A DNA stretch of 64,000 nucleotides, taken from an uncultured bacterium (lineage in GTDB: Bacteria; Planctomycetota; UBA1135; GCA-002686595). Under the pieces are notes generated by a model. The model worked only from the letters and a program-made list of their open reading frames with translations. It did not search any database and had not been told where the DNA came from. The position numbers and the translations under genes were made by a program. This document shows positions 16,770-24,599 of this stretch, in pieces (the first letter of the stretch is position 1; each line of letters starts with the position of its first letter). The stretch is taken from NCBI GenBank assembly GCA_938083085.1, contig CALLKX010000052.1, positions 1 to 64,000 of the forward strand. Reading direction: 5' to 3'.

Positions 16770-17854
16770 GCGACCCTCCCGAGCAGGGCAACATCAGCGA
16801 TGCGCTCCGGGCGTGCCCTGTGGAAGTGTGTGGCAAGGTCCGGACCGTTGGTCAGGAAGGCGAGCCCGAGGCCGGCCTCTCTGGCCTGCTCGAGGACGGG
16901 CAGAGGGCGCTCCGTCTCATCGATCTTGGTGATGACCGTTCCCACCGGACCGATCGGCTCGGCGGCGGTGATTGCAGCACGAATGGCATCCTCCGACGCT
17001 GTCGCCGCCAGGACCAGGAGGGTCGAGAGCTGCGCCCTCGCGCCTGCAGCGCGGCAGTGACCTTCGAAGTCTTGGAGCGCCGCGATGTCCCTGCGCTCGT
17101 CCCCACTGCCATCGATCAGCAGCACGTCCACCCGGCCAGGGACCCGCCCCAGCTCGGCAGCGATCCGCGCCGGGTCATCGAGCGAGATGGTCGGGACTCG
17201 TAGCTCGGCGCCGAAGGCACGCAGCTGCGCCTCCACGCCGATCCGACCGCTGTCGAGGGTGGCGAGAACCACCCTGCGGCCCGCCCGAACCATGCGTCCC
17301 GCGAGCTTCGCAATGGTCGTCGTCTTTCCCGTCCCCGATTGCCCGATCAGCGCCACAACGGCCGTCTGACCGGCCACTGCGGGGAGCGAGGCCACAGAGA
17401 ATTGCTCCCCGACCACCTTGGCGGCAAGGTCAAGGGGGTGCGAGTCCTCGGACTCGAGCTTCACCACGCCCTCGAGGACGCTCTCCCTGAGCTGGGGGCT
17501 ACCGCCATGCTCGCGGAGCCGACGCTCGACGTCCGCGAGCGGCGTCCTTCGGCGCGGCGTGGCCGGCTCAGGCTCCACCGCCGGCTCCGCGCCCGGCGCG
17601 AGCATCAGCGCCGCGGACTCGCGCATGGCCCCGAGGATCTGAGTGCTCCTGGGGACCGTATCCGACACGACCAGGGAGACGCCGCCTGGCTCCGTGCGTT
17701 GATCCACGACGACCGCCCGGGCGCCGAGGTCTCGGCGGGCCGCGAGCAACGCGTCACGCATCGTCCGGCCCCTGACGAGCCGGAGCTCGCCCCCGGCCTT
17801 GCGAGGCGCTCCTTCCGGGCGCGGTGCCGCGCTCTGTTGGGTGGTGGTATCCAT
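16766..17854 (-). CDS. flhF: FlhF (SRP-type GTPase for flagellar placement)
   Basis: A 362-residue FlhF. It has a basic N-terminal region with RTMRDALLAARRDLGARAVVV, a Pro/Arg linker, and a C-terminal NG GTPase domain. G1 GQSGTGKTTT (about 168-177) and G4 TKIDE are normal. The segment usually TxDTYRxxAxEQL reads TLDSGRIGVEAQL, and the usual DTAGR of G3 reads DGSGD, so nucleotide hydrolysis may be altered. The ATG at 17854 is preferred over a TTG one codon upstream. It follows flhA by 28 bases and overlaps flhG by 4. Confidence 0.9.
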   Translation of the reverse strand: MDTTTQQSAAPRPEGAPRKAGGELRLVRGRTMRDALLAARRDLGARAVVVDQRTEPGGVSLVVSDTVPRSTQILGAMRESAALMLAPGAEPAVEPEPATPRRRTPLADVERRLREHGGSPQLRESVLEGVVKLESEDSHPLDLAAKVVGEQFSVASLPAVAGQTAVVALIGQSGTGKTTTIAKLAGRMVRAGRRVVLATLDSGRIGVEAQLRAFGAELRVPTISLDDPARIAAELGRVPGRVDVLLIDGSGDERRDIAALQDFEGHCRAAGARAQLSTLLVLAATASEDAIRAAITAAEPIGPVGTVITKIDETERPLPVLEQAREAGLGLAFLTNGPDLATHFHRARPERIADVALLGRVA

Positions 17855-17882
17855 CAATGACTCGTCAAGGGTTGAGGTTCAA

Positions 17883-19991
17883 TCAGGCAGCCGCGCTGCG
17901 GCTGGGTGTGCGGACGACAGAGACCGTCTGGACCGCCTTGGCGGTGACGACCTCGTTGAAGGAGAGGACCGAGACCTTCGGCAGCGAGGCGCGGACAAGC
18001 TCTGAGAGGAACCGGCGGACGTTCGAGCGAACCAGGAGCACGACGTCGTCTCCTGACGCTGTCCCCTCGGCGATCGCCTTCCCGATGAGCTCCACGAGCT
18101 CCGTCAGGAACGCCGGCCCCACGGCCTCGGCGTCCGGGTCGTTGTTCCTGCCGACCGCAGCCGCGAGGCGCGACTCGATCGCGGGGTCGAGCGTGACAGC
18201 GTGAATCACGCCGGCCTCGTCACCGAACTGCTCGCAGAGCGCCCTGCCCAGCCGCTGTCGAGCGAGCTCGGTCAGGGTCTCGACGTCCCGCGACCGGGGG
18301 GCGTTGTCCGCCAGCGTCTCGAGGATCGCGGGCATGTTCCGGACCGGGATGCCCTCCATGAGGAGGTTACGCAGGACCTGCTGGACCTCCCCCACCGTCA
18401 GCCGGTCAGGCAGGAGCTCCTCGACCACGGCAGGCGCGACCGCCTTTGCGTTCTCGATCAGCTCCTTGACGTCGTCGCGAGTGAGCAGCTCATCAAGCGA
18501 GCTCCTCAGGATCTCCGAGAGGTGGGTCACGAGGACGCTGGTGGGGTCGATGACGGTGTAGCCGAGGATCTCGGCCTCGTCCCGCCGCGAGTCCTCGATC
18601 CAGACCGCGGGGAGCCCGAACGCGGGGTCCACCGTGGCCTTGCCTGAGATCTTCGACGTGGCCGTCCCCGGATCCATCGCAAGGTGCTTCGAGGGTTCGA
18701 TCTCCCCCGCCGCGACCTCCTGGCCACCGAGGAGGACCCGGTATGCCTTGGGCCCAAGCTTGATGTTGTCCCGGATGCGCACGGGCGGAAGGACGACCCC
18801 GTCCTTGAGCGCGAAGCGGCGCCTGAGCTGGGCGATGTGGTCCAGGATCCCTGCACCTGAGGCGTCCTGCACCAGGGGGATCAGCTGATAGCCGATCTCC
18901 AGGCTCGCACGATCGACCTTGAGCAGGTCCGCGACGCCGTCGTCCGTCTCTGCCGTCTCCTGCGCCGCCTGGTCCTCGCGGTCGCGCTCCTCCTGCTGCT
19001 CGACCTCCTCCTCGGCCTTCACCGTCGCGAGCCCGCCGCGCCACATCAGGAGCAGGGCAATCGCCAGCGCGAAGAAGGGCAGGGAGGGCATCCCCGGGAG
19101 CAAGCCGATCGCGAAGATCGTCGCCGCGGCGATGAGCGTCGCCTTGGGCCGCTGACCGAGCTGGCGCGCGAGGTTCGGACCGAGGCCGACGTCGCTGGAG
19201 TCCTTGGTCACCAGGACGCCGGCCGCCGTGGAGATCAGCAGCGCGGGGATCTGGCTCACGAGGCCGTCGCCGATCGTCAGCATCGAGTACCGGTCCACGG
19301 CCTCCCCGAAGGAGGCTCCGCCGGACGCACCGATGACGACCCCCCCCACCAGGTTCAGTGCCGTGATCACGAGGCCTGCGATCGCGTCACCTCGGACGAA
19401 CTTCGAGGCACCGTCCATGGCCCCGTAGAACTCGGCCTCGCGCGAGACCTTCTCCCGCCGCGAGCGCGCCTCGTCGGAGTCGATCAGGCCGCCATTGAGG
19501 TCGGCGTCGATGGCCATCTGCTTGCCCGGCATCGCGTCCAGAACAAAGCGTGCGGCGACCTCACTGACTCGACCAGAGCCCTTTGTGATGACCACAAACT
19601 GGATCACGATGAGCACGAGGAAGACCACCAGCCCCACGCCGAGGTTGTCTCCGGTGACGTACTCACCGAAGGACTTGATGACGTTACCCGCCTCTCCCCC
19701 GGAGAGGATCAGGCGCGTACTCGCGACGTTCAACCCCAGCCGGAAGAGCGTCGCGAAGAGCAGGATCGTCGGGAACGTGGAGAGTTCCGTCGACTCCTGG
19801 ACGTGCATCGTCGTCATCAGGATCAAGATCGCCGACGACAGGTTGAGCGCCAGCAGCAGATCCAGGGCGACAGGCGGCAGGGGTGCGACAAGCGTCAGCA
19901 GGAGTCCCAGGACTCCGAAGCCGAGCAGCCAGTCGGTTATCTGCTTGACGCGGTCGGAGCTCGCGCCCCCGTTGTTCATCGTGCTAGCCAT
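17883..19991 (-). CDS. flhA: FlhA, flagellar type III export gate
   Basis: A 702-residue FHIPEP-family protein. The N-terminal half holds eight membrane segments and the cytoplasmic FHIPEP loop (visible around VSEVAARFVLDAMPGKQMAI and GGLIDSDEARSRRE). The C-terminal half is the soluble docking domain that binds chaperone-substrate complexes. An acidic Glu/Gln/Asp-rich linker (near residue 325-345) joins the two. Length matches the family. It follows flhB by 11 bases, with flhF next, the order seen in many polar-flagellate operons. Confidence 0.97.
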   Translation of the reverse strand: MASTMNNGGASSDRVKQITDWLLGFGVLGLLLTLVAPLPPVALDLLLALNLSSAILILMTTMHVQESTELSTFPTILLFATLFRLGLNVASTRLILSGGEAGNVIKSFGEYVTGDNLGVGLVVFLVLIVIQFVVITKGSGRVSEVAARFVLDAMPGKQMAIDADLNGGLIDSDEARSRREKVSREAEFYGAMDGASKFVRGDAIAGLVITALNLVGGVVIGASGGASFGEAVDRYSMLTIGDGLVSQIPALLISTAAGVLVTKDSSDVGLGPNLARQLGQRPKATLIAAATIFAIGLLPGMPSLPFFALAIALLLMWRGGLATVKAEEEVEQQEERDREDQAAQETAETDDGVADLLKVDRASLEIGYQLIPLVQDASGAGILDHIAQLRRRFALKDGVVLPPVRIRDNIKLGPKAYRVLLGGQEVAAGEIEPSKHLAMDPGTATSKISGKATVDPAFGLPAVWIEDSRRDEAEILGYTVIDPTSVLVTHLSEILRSSLDELLTRDDVKELIENAKAVAPAVVEELLPDRLTVGEVQQVLRNLLMEGIPVRNMPAILETLADNAPRSRDVETLTELARQRLGRALCEQFGDEAGVIHAVTLDPAIESRLAAAVGRNNDPDAEAVGPAFLTELVELIGKAIAEGTASGDDVVLLVRSNVRRFLSELVRASLPKVSVLSFNEVVTAKAVQTVSVVRTPSRSAAA

Positions 19992-20002
19992 GGCTGTTCA
20001 AT

Positions 20003-21082
20003 TCAGACAGCGGCTGCCCCTTGAGCCCGGTAGACGTAGGCGAGGACCTTGGCGACGGCCTCGAAGAGGTCCTCCGGGACCGCGTCCCCCACATCGCAAG
20101 AGCGGTGCAGCGCCCGCGCGAGCGGCGGCTCCTCCACAACGAGGACTTCGTTCTCCGTCGCGATGGCGCGGATCCGGAGCGCGACCTCATCGAGGCCCTT
20201 CGCCAGCACCGTGGGCGCGGCATCGGTCCCGTCGACGTAGCGGAGCGCGACCGCGTAGTGGGTCGGGTTGGTGATGACGACCGTCGCGTCGGGGACGTCG
20301 TCCATCATCCGGCTCATGGCCATCTCGCGCTGGATCTGACGGATCCGCGCGCGGACGTGGGGGTCACCCTCGGCGTTCTTGTGCTCGTCGCGGATCTCCT
20401 TCTTCGACATCCGCTGGTCCTTGGCGAACTGGAGACGCTGGTAGATGAGATCGATGAGCGAGATCGCGATGATCACCAGCAGGCCCGCGGCTGTGGTCCG
20501 CAGCAAGAGTCGCCCGATGGCGACGAGGCAGGTCTGGACGTCCGTCCCTGCGACCGAGGAGATCGCGGGGATCTCCATCCAGCACACCGTCGCCACCGCC
20601 GCTGCGATGCAGGAGATCTTCAGGACGCCCAGGCCGGTCCGCATGAACCCACGGGGCCCCATGACCTTCTGAAAGCCGCTGATGGGATTGAGCTTCTCGA
20701 CCTTGACCGAGACGGCCTTCGGGGAGAGTTGGAGGCCGATCTGGCCATAGCCGACCAGCAGGCCCACGAGGAGGACAGGGCCCACCAGCAGGGCCAGCGG
20801 GCCGAAGACCGAGTTCCCCGCTCGACGGAGCAGCCCGGTGAAGTCCCCCACCACCAGCTCCTGCACCGCGAGGCGGGACGCGGCCTGGGTGCCGTCCACG
20901 ACCAGGAGTCCCGCCGCCTCGGTCAGGCCGGCGCCCACGGTCATGATGGAGATCGCGGTTGCGGCGAGCATGATGCCTGCCACGAACTCGGTCGACATCG
21001 CGACCTGTCCGTCGGCGCGCGCCTCCTCAAGCTTCCGAGGAGTCGCCTCCTCTGTCTTCGCGTCCTTGTCCTCGTCCGACAT
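20003..21082 (-). CDS. flhB: FlhB, flagellar export switch protein
   Basis: A 359-residue export apparatus protein that switches substrate class from rod/hook to filament. The N-terminal cytoplasmic motif KTEEATPRKLEEAR, four membrane segments and the self-cleaving NPTH motif (VVITNPTHYAVALRY, about 275) are all present. The C-terminal cytoplasmic domain has normal length. It starts one base after the fliR stop. Confidence 0.97.
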   Translation of the reverse strand: MSDEDKDAKTEEATPRKLEEARADGQVAMSTEFVAGIMLAATAISIMTVGAGLTEAAGLLVVDGTQAASRLAVQELVVGDFTGLLRRAGNSVFGPLALLVGPVLLVGLLVGYGQIGLQLSPKAVSVKVEKLNPISGFQKVMGPRGFMRTGLGVLKISCIAAAVATVCWMEIPAISSVAGTDVQTCLVAIGRLLLRTTAAGLLVIIAISLIDLIYQRLQFAKDQRMSKKEIRDEHKNAEGDPHVRARIRQIQREMAMSRMMDDVPDATVVITNPTHYAVALRYVDGTDAAPTVLAKGLDEVALRIRAIATENEVLVVEEPPLARALHRSCDVGDAVPEDLFEAVAKVLAYVYRAQGAAAV

Positions 21083-21083
21083 C

Positions 21084-21899
21084 TCAGACCTCGATCGCGT
21101 CGAGGCCGGCCTCGAGGCCGGTCATGAAGTGCTCGAGCAGCGAGTGCATCGCGGGCGCGAGAGTCGGGCTGAGGAGTCCGATGGCGATCAGGCCGCCGCC
21201 GACGCGGAGGCTGAAACCCATCTCCATGATGTTCACCTGCGGGACCGCCCGGGCGATGAGCCCGATGGTCAGGGACACCATCATCAGGAGCGCCAGGATG
21301 GGCGCCGCGAAGGCGATCCCCGCCGAAAACATCTGCGAGAAGAAGGCCGCGATCATGTGAGGGAGGTTCTCTCCGACCACGAGCGCGCCCACCGGCGCGC
21401 GCTCGAAGGACTCGGCGAGGGCGCGGATGATCCAGTGATGACCGTCCACGGAGAGCAGCGCGAGGAAGAAGAGCGACTCGTTCATCCGCGAGAGGACCGG
21501 CATCGACTCACCCGTACTGGGGTCGACCGAGTTCGCCATCGTGAAGGCCATCTCGTTACCGATCAGCTCCGAGCCGACTCGCATGGCCGTGAGGACCATG
21601 TGAAGGACGAACGCCAAGGCGAAGCCGACCGCCATCTCGCGGCCGACGTGGAGGGCCAGCTCGACCGGGGAGCTGACGATGACCGGGGGCAGGCCCTGAG
21701 CCAGGAACATGGCGGCGCTCACAGACACGACGAGGGCGATCTTGTAGCCCTGGAACGACGCGCCAGAGCCGATGAGCGGGGTCAGCAAGAGGAGGGCGCC
21801 GGTCCGCGTAGCGAACAGACCGATGCTCTCCAACATGCCGGGCATGAAGAGCGCGTCGAGGAGCCCGTTAGGCCCGAGCTGTGTCGCGATCAGAGCCAT
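21084..21899 (-). CDS. fliR: FliR, flagellar export gate subunit
   Basis: A 271-residue polytopic membrane protein of the FliR/SpaR family, part of the FliPQR pore of the export apparatus. Typical blocks are visible (TRTGALLLLTPLIGSG, MAVGFALAFV, then LSPTLAPAMHSLLEHF near the end). The ATG at 21899 overlaps the fliQ stop by one base; a GTG one codon upstream would give a 4-base overlap and cannot be excluded. Confidence 0.96.
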   Translation of the reverse strand: MALIATQLGPNGLLDALFMPGMLESIGLFATRTGALLLLTPLIGSGASFQGYKIALVVSVSAAMFLAQGLPPVIVSSPVELALHVGREMAVGFALAFVLHMVLTAMRVGSELIGNEMAFTMANSVDPSTGESMPVLSRMNESLFFLALLSVDGHHWIIRALAESFERAPVGALVVGENLPHMIAAFFSQMFSAGIAFAAPILALLMMVSLTIGLIARAVPQVNIMEMGFSLRVGGGLIAIGLLSPTLAPAMHSLLEHFMTGLEAGLDAIEV

Positions 21900-22174
21900 C
21901 ACTGCAGCCCGAAGTCCGTGAGCTTGTTGAGCACACCCGCGGTGTAGTTCCCCAGGTATTGCAGGGCGGGGGCCAGGATCAGCAGCGTGGCTCCCATGAC
22001 CGCCAGCATCTTGGGCACCATCGAGAGCGTCTGCTCTTGGACCGACGTGAGCGCCTGGAAGAGGCTGACTGAGACGCCGACGATGAGCCCGACGCCCATG
22101 ATCGGACCGGAGACGACCAGCACGACCACGATCAACTCGCGGGCGAGGTCAACGATGTAGGTATCGAGTCCCAT
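21899..22174 (-). CDS. fliQ: FliQ, flagellar export gate subunit
   Basis: A 91-residue protein of two membrane helices, the usual FliQ length. Conserved features are the first helix after LARELI, the VGLIVGVSVSLFQALTSVQE segment and the SMVPKMLAV region. It works with FliP and FliR as the secretion pore. It starts 3 bases after fliP and overlaps fliR. Confidence 0.96.
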   Translation of the reverse strand: MGLDTYIVDLARELIVVVLVVSGPIMGVGLIVGVSVSLFQALTSVQEQTLSMVPKMLAVMGATLLILAPALQYLGNYTAGVLNKLTDFGLQ

Positions 22175-22177
22175 CGG

Positions 22178-23104
22178 TCAGCCGCCTGCCACGGTGGCGA
22201 AGGAGGTCACGATCGACGCGGTGACGAGGCGCCAGCCGTCGACGAGGACGAACAAGAGCACCTTGATCGGCGTCGAGATCATGACGGGGGGGAGCATGAA
22301 CATGCCCATGGAGAGCAGCACGCTCGCCACGACGAGGTCGATGACGAGGAACGGCAGGAAGAGCAGGAAGCCCATCTGGAACGCCGTCTTGAGCTCGCTG
22401 AGGATGAAGGCCGGGATCACGACGGTGATCGGGAGTTCCTTCGCCTCCATCTGAGGCCCGGCGAGCATCTCCGACTCATCCGGGTCGAGCGTCCCGGAGA
22501 ATGCGAAGGTCACCGCCTCGTCGTTTCCGGCGATCTCGGCAAACAGCGCGAGCTCCTTCTGGCGGGTGTTCGCGACCAGGAACTCGCTGAGTGAGTCCCA
22601 AGCCCGGTCCGCGCACTCCTCGATCTGGATCTCGCCCTTCTCGTAGGGCTGCCACGCGTTTGCGTAGAGATCCGAGCCCACCGGCGCCATCACGAACATC
22701 GTGAGGAAGAGCGCGAGCCCGATGATCACAGGGTTCGGCGGCAGCTCGTTGAGGGACAGCGCTCGCCGGACAAACGAGAGGACGATCACGATGCGGGTGA
22801 AGCTCGTGAGCGTGATCAAGATCGCCGGGAGGAGGCTGAGGACCGTGAGGAGGAGCGCGATCTCCACCGCGGAGGAGAGCCGTCCCTCTTCCTGGCTGAT
22901 GGTCGGCATCTCTTCTTGGTCCGCCCCGGCGACCTCGGCGGACTCCTCGGGCGCCAGCTCGGTGGGCGCGAGGCTGGCCTGGTCACCCAGGTCGGCCTGC
23001 ACCGTGACCGCAGCGCGGGGTGCCGAGGGAGACGCCGAGAGCGCCGGCAGGGCGCCAGCGCCCATGGCGAGGATCACCGTCAGGAGCGTAGCTGCCCACT
23101 TCAT
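22178..23104 (-). CDS. fliP: FliP, flagellar export gate subunit
   Basis: A 308-residue FliP with a cleavable signal peptide (MKWAATLLTVILAMGAGALP). The N-terminal periplasmic stretch before the first membrane helix (residues 25-80, acidic and Ala-rich) is longer than usual. The core LTSFTRIVIVLSFVRRAL then NPVIIGLALFLTMFVMAP and the final helices matching VLLSMGMFMLPPVMIS are canonical. A periplasmic domain lies between. The start overlaps the fliO stop by ATGA. Confidence 0.97.
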   Translation of the reverse strand: MKWAATLLTVILAMGAGALPALSASPSAPRAAVTVQADLGDQASLAPTELAPEESAEVAGADQEEMPTISQEEGRLSSAVEIALLLTVLSLLPAILITLTSFTRIVIVLSFVRRALSLNELPPNPVIIGLALFLTMFVMAPVGSDLYANAWQPYEKGEIQIEECADRAWDSLSEFLVANTRQKELALFAEIAGNDEAVTFAFSGTLDPDESEMLAGPQMEAKELPITVVIPAFILSELKTAFQMGFLLFLPFLVIDLVVASVLLSMGMFMLPPVMISTPIKVLLFVLVDGWRLVTASIVTSFATVAGG

Positions 23105-23652
23105 GCGATGAACTCCCGCGTCGCGTCGCCCGATGGAGCGACCTCGGTAGATGCAACCTGTGCAGCTGCGCCAGGCGAGGGATGCCGACGGCTAGAGGAC
23201 CCTGCCGAAGCTGCGCTGGGCTGAGGCGCGAGCTCCTTGATCCCGAGGAGCCTCGACTTGGCCTCCTCCAGGCGATTCATGAAAGGGGCTTCCTTGGCCT
23301 CTTCCTGCAGTGTTCGGTCGTGGTCAATGACCTGCGAGTCAAGCTCTGCGACCAGGTCGACGCTTCGCTCTCCGAGCCCGAGCGCGAACGTCCGGTCATA
23401 GCAGCGGACCACGGCGAGCTGCCGCTTGTTGCCCAGCGGGAGCACGTCCAGGACATGCATGTCCCGCTTGCTGGCGCGGGCCTTGAGGGAGCCCCCGACC
23501 ACCTTGCGGAAGAGAAAGGCGAGACCAGCGATCGTGACCACGAAGACCGCGACCGTGGCCATGAGCCAGCCGAGGTCCGGCCCTTCGGAGGTCCCGAGGG
23601 GAGCCGCGAGGGCTGCGCCGCTTTGAAGTTGGAGAGCGAGTTGGAGCGTCAT
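23101..23652 (-). CDS. fliO: FliO, export apparatus assembly protein
   Basis: A 183-residue FliO/FliZ-type protein that stabilises FliP during gate assembly. One membrane segment (about residues 29-48), then the conserved cytoplasmic core LDVLPLGNKRQLAVVRCYDR, then a Ser/Ala-rich tail. It is the first gene of the fliO-to-12509 operon and lies 37 bases after a near-perfect sigma54 promoter. The ribosome-binding site is weak. Confidence 0.9.
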   Translation of the reverse strand: MTLQLALQLQSGAALAAPLGTSEGPDLGWLMATVAVFVVTIAGLAFLFRKVVGGSLKARASKRDMHVLDVLPLGNKRQLAVVRCYDRTFALGLGERSVDLVAELDSQVIDHDRTLQEEAKEAPFMNRLEEAKSRLLGIKELAPQPSAASAGSSSRRHPSPGAAAQVASTEVAPSGDATREFIA

Positions 23653-23688
23653 GAGGCCCCGGACGGATTGGCCGGGACACGCTCTATC

Positions 23689-23703
23689 GCAAGGGCCGTG
23701 CCA
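23689..23703 (-). promoter_or_regulatory. Sigma54 promoter of the fliO operon
   Basis: The minus strand reads TGGCACG-GCCC-TTGC, an exact match to the core TGGCACG-N4-TTGC with the invariant GG (-24) and GC (-12) ten bases apart. Transcription would start near 23677, giving a leader of about 25 bases before the fliO ATG at 23652. Confidence 0.85.
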
Positions 23704-23766
23704 ACCCCCTTCCCGGGGGCCTCGCGCGTCATCTACGACGCACGGTGTTGGAAATTACGACGGTCG

Positions 23767-23785
23767 GTGTCGCTTAGCCCGACAC
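23767..23785. promoter_or_regulatory. Enhancer (UAS) dyad of the fliO sigma54 promoter
   Basis: GTGTCGC-TTAGC-CCGACAC: a dyad with one mismatched pair in 7-base arms. It matches the element TGTCGC-N5-GCGACA found three times before the other sigma54 promoter of this window. Its centre is about 85 bases upstream of the promoter, a normal enhancer distance. It overlaps the stop codon of the fliT-like gene. Confidence 0.65.
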
Positions 23786-24151
23786 ATCGCAGCGGTTTCC
23801 GGCGCCGCCCGGCGCCCCGCCAACCTGACGGGCGAGCTCGCGACGAGACTCTCGCGTGACCTTGAGTCGTCGAACGAGCGCGTCGCGATCCTGCTTCACC
23901 GCAGCTGTCAGCACCGCGTTCAGCCTGAGGAGGTCCTCCAGCTCATCGTCAAAGCGCTCGTGGTCCCCGGCCTGGATCGACTCACGCATGGCCGCGAAGT
24001 CACCGACCTCCGCGACCGTCGAAGCGAGCCGCCCGAGCGCATTCGGGACATCCGCATCCTCCACGGAGGCGCCGTCGAGGAGGGCCAGCCCGTCCTCCAT
24101 CGCTCGGCGCGCCTCCGCGAGGCGCCCGAAGGCTCCGGCGAGGTCGCTCAC
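23774..24151 (-). CDS. FliT-like flagellar chaperone candidate
   Basis: A 125-residue helical, acidic protein directly downstream of fliS, with a GTG start overlapping the fliS stop (GTGA). Position after fliD-fliS and the helical-bundle look (LAEARRAMEDGLALLD, then DDELEDLLRLNAVLTAAVKQD) suggest FliT, the FliD export chaperone, but sequence resemblance is not decisive. Its stop codon lies in the spacer of the fliO enhancer dyad. Confidence 0.6.
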   Translation of the reverse strand: MSDLAGAFGRLAEARRAMEDGLALLDGASVEDADVPNALGRLASTVAEVGDFAAMRESIQAGDHERFDDELEDLLRLNAVLTAAVKQDRDALVRRLKVTRESRRELARQVGGAPGGAGNRCDVSG

Positions 24152-24540
24152 GCGGCGCGCGCGGCCTCAACCTCAACCTTGGACCACGCCTGGAGCAGGG
24201 TCTCAAGGACAGCCTTCGCACCGGCAATCGGGTCCGAGGAACGGTCGAGCATCGCCCGCTGGATCTCAGCTTCGCAGAAGAGATAGAGGCTCTCGAGGTT
24301 GGAGACGACCTCCTGGCTTCCTGCGCCAGCATCAAGGGCGAGCCGCAGCTCAGCCACGATGGCGTCGGCGTCCGAGAGGAGCTTGATGAACTTCGAACGA
24401 GGGTCCCGACTGTCTTCTAGAGCCGCTTGGCCCAGGAACCGGATCGCGCCCTGATAGAGCAGGCGGACGATCTTGATCGGCGGGGCGTTCTCGACTGATG
24501 AGTTGAGGTAGGCCTCGGCGGCGGTCAACTTGGGAGCCAT
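24148..24540 (-). CDS. fliS: FliS, flagellin export chaperone
   Basis: A 130-residue four-helix chaperone that binds the C-terminus of flagellin before export. The N-terminal YLNSSVENAPPIKIVRLLYQ, with the characteristic helix end LLYxGAIRFL, and a later NLESLYLFCE segment match FliS. It lies 59 bases after fliD. That gap holds a short dyad, GTCGC-N3-GCGAC at 24565-24577, of unknown use. Confidence 0.93.
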   Translation of the reverse strand: MAPKLTAAEAYLNSSVENAPPIKIVRLLYQGAIRFLGQAALEDSRDPRSKFIKLLSDADAIVAELRLALDAGAGSQEVVSNLESLYLFCEAEIQRAMLDRSSDPIAGAKAVLETLLQAWSKVEVEAARAA

Positions 24541-24599
24541 AGAAATAGGAGGTAGGCAGGTGAGGTCGCTGCGCGACGGAGAGTGATTTTCTAAGTAGC

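Noticed and set aside
23726-23741. Second enhancer dyad before fliO (GCGTC-N6-GACGC)
   Set aside because: Core and spacing differ from TGTCGC-N5-GCGACA; probably chance in GC-rich DNA.
24565-24577. GTCGC-N3-GCGAC between fliD and fliS as an activator site
   Set aside because: Spacer is 3 instead of 5 and there is no sigma54 promoter near it.
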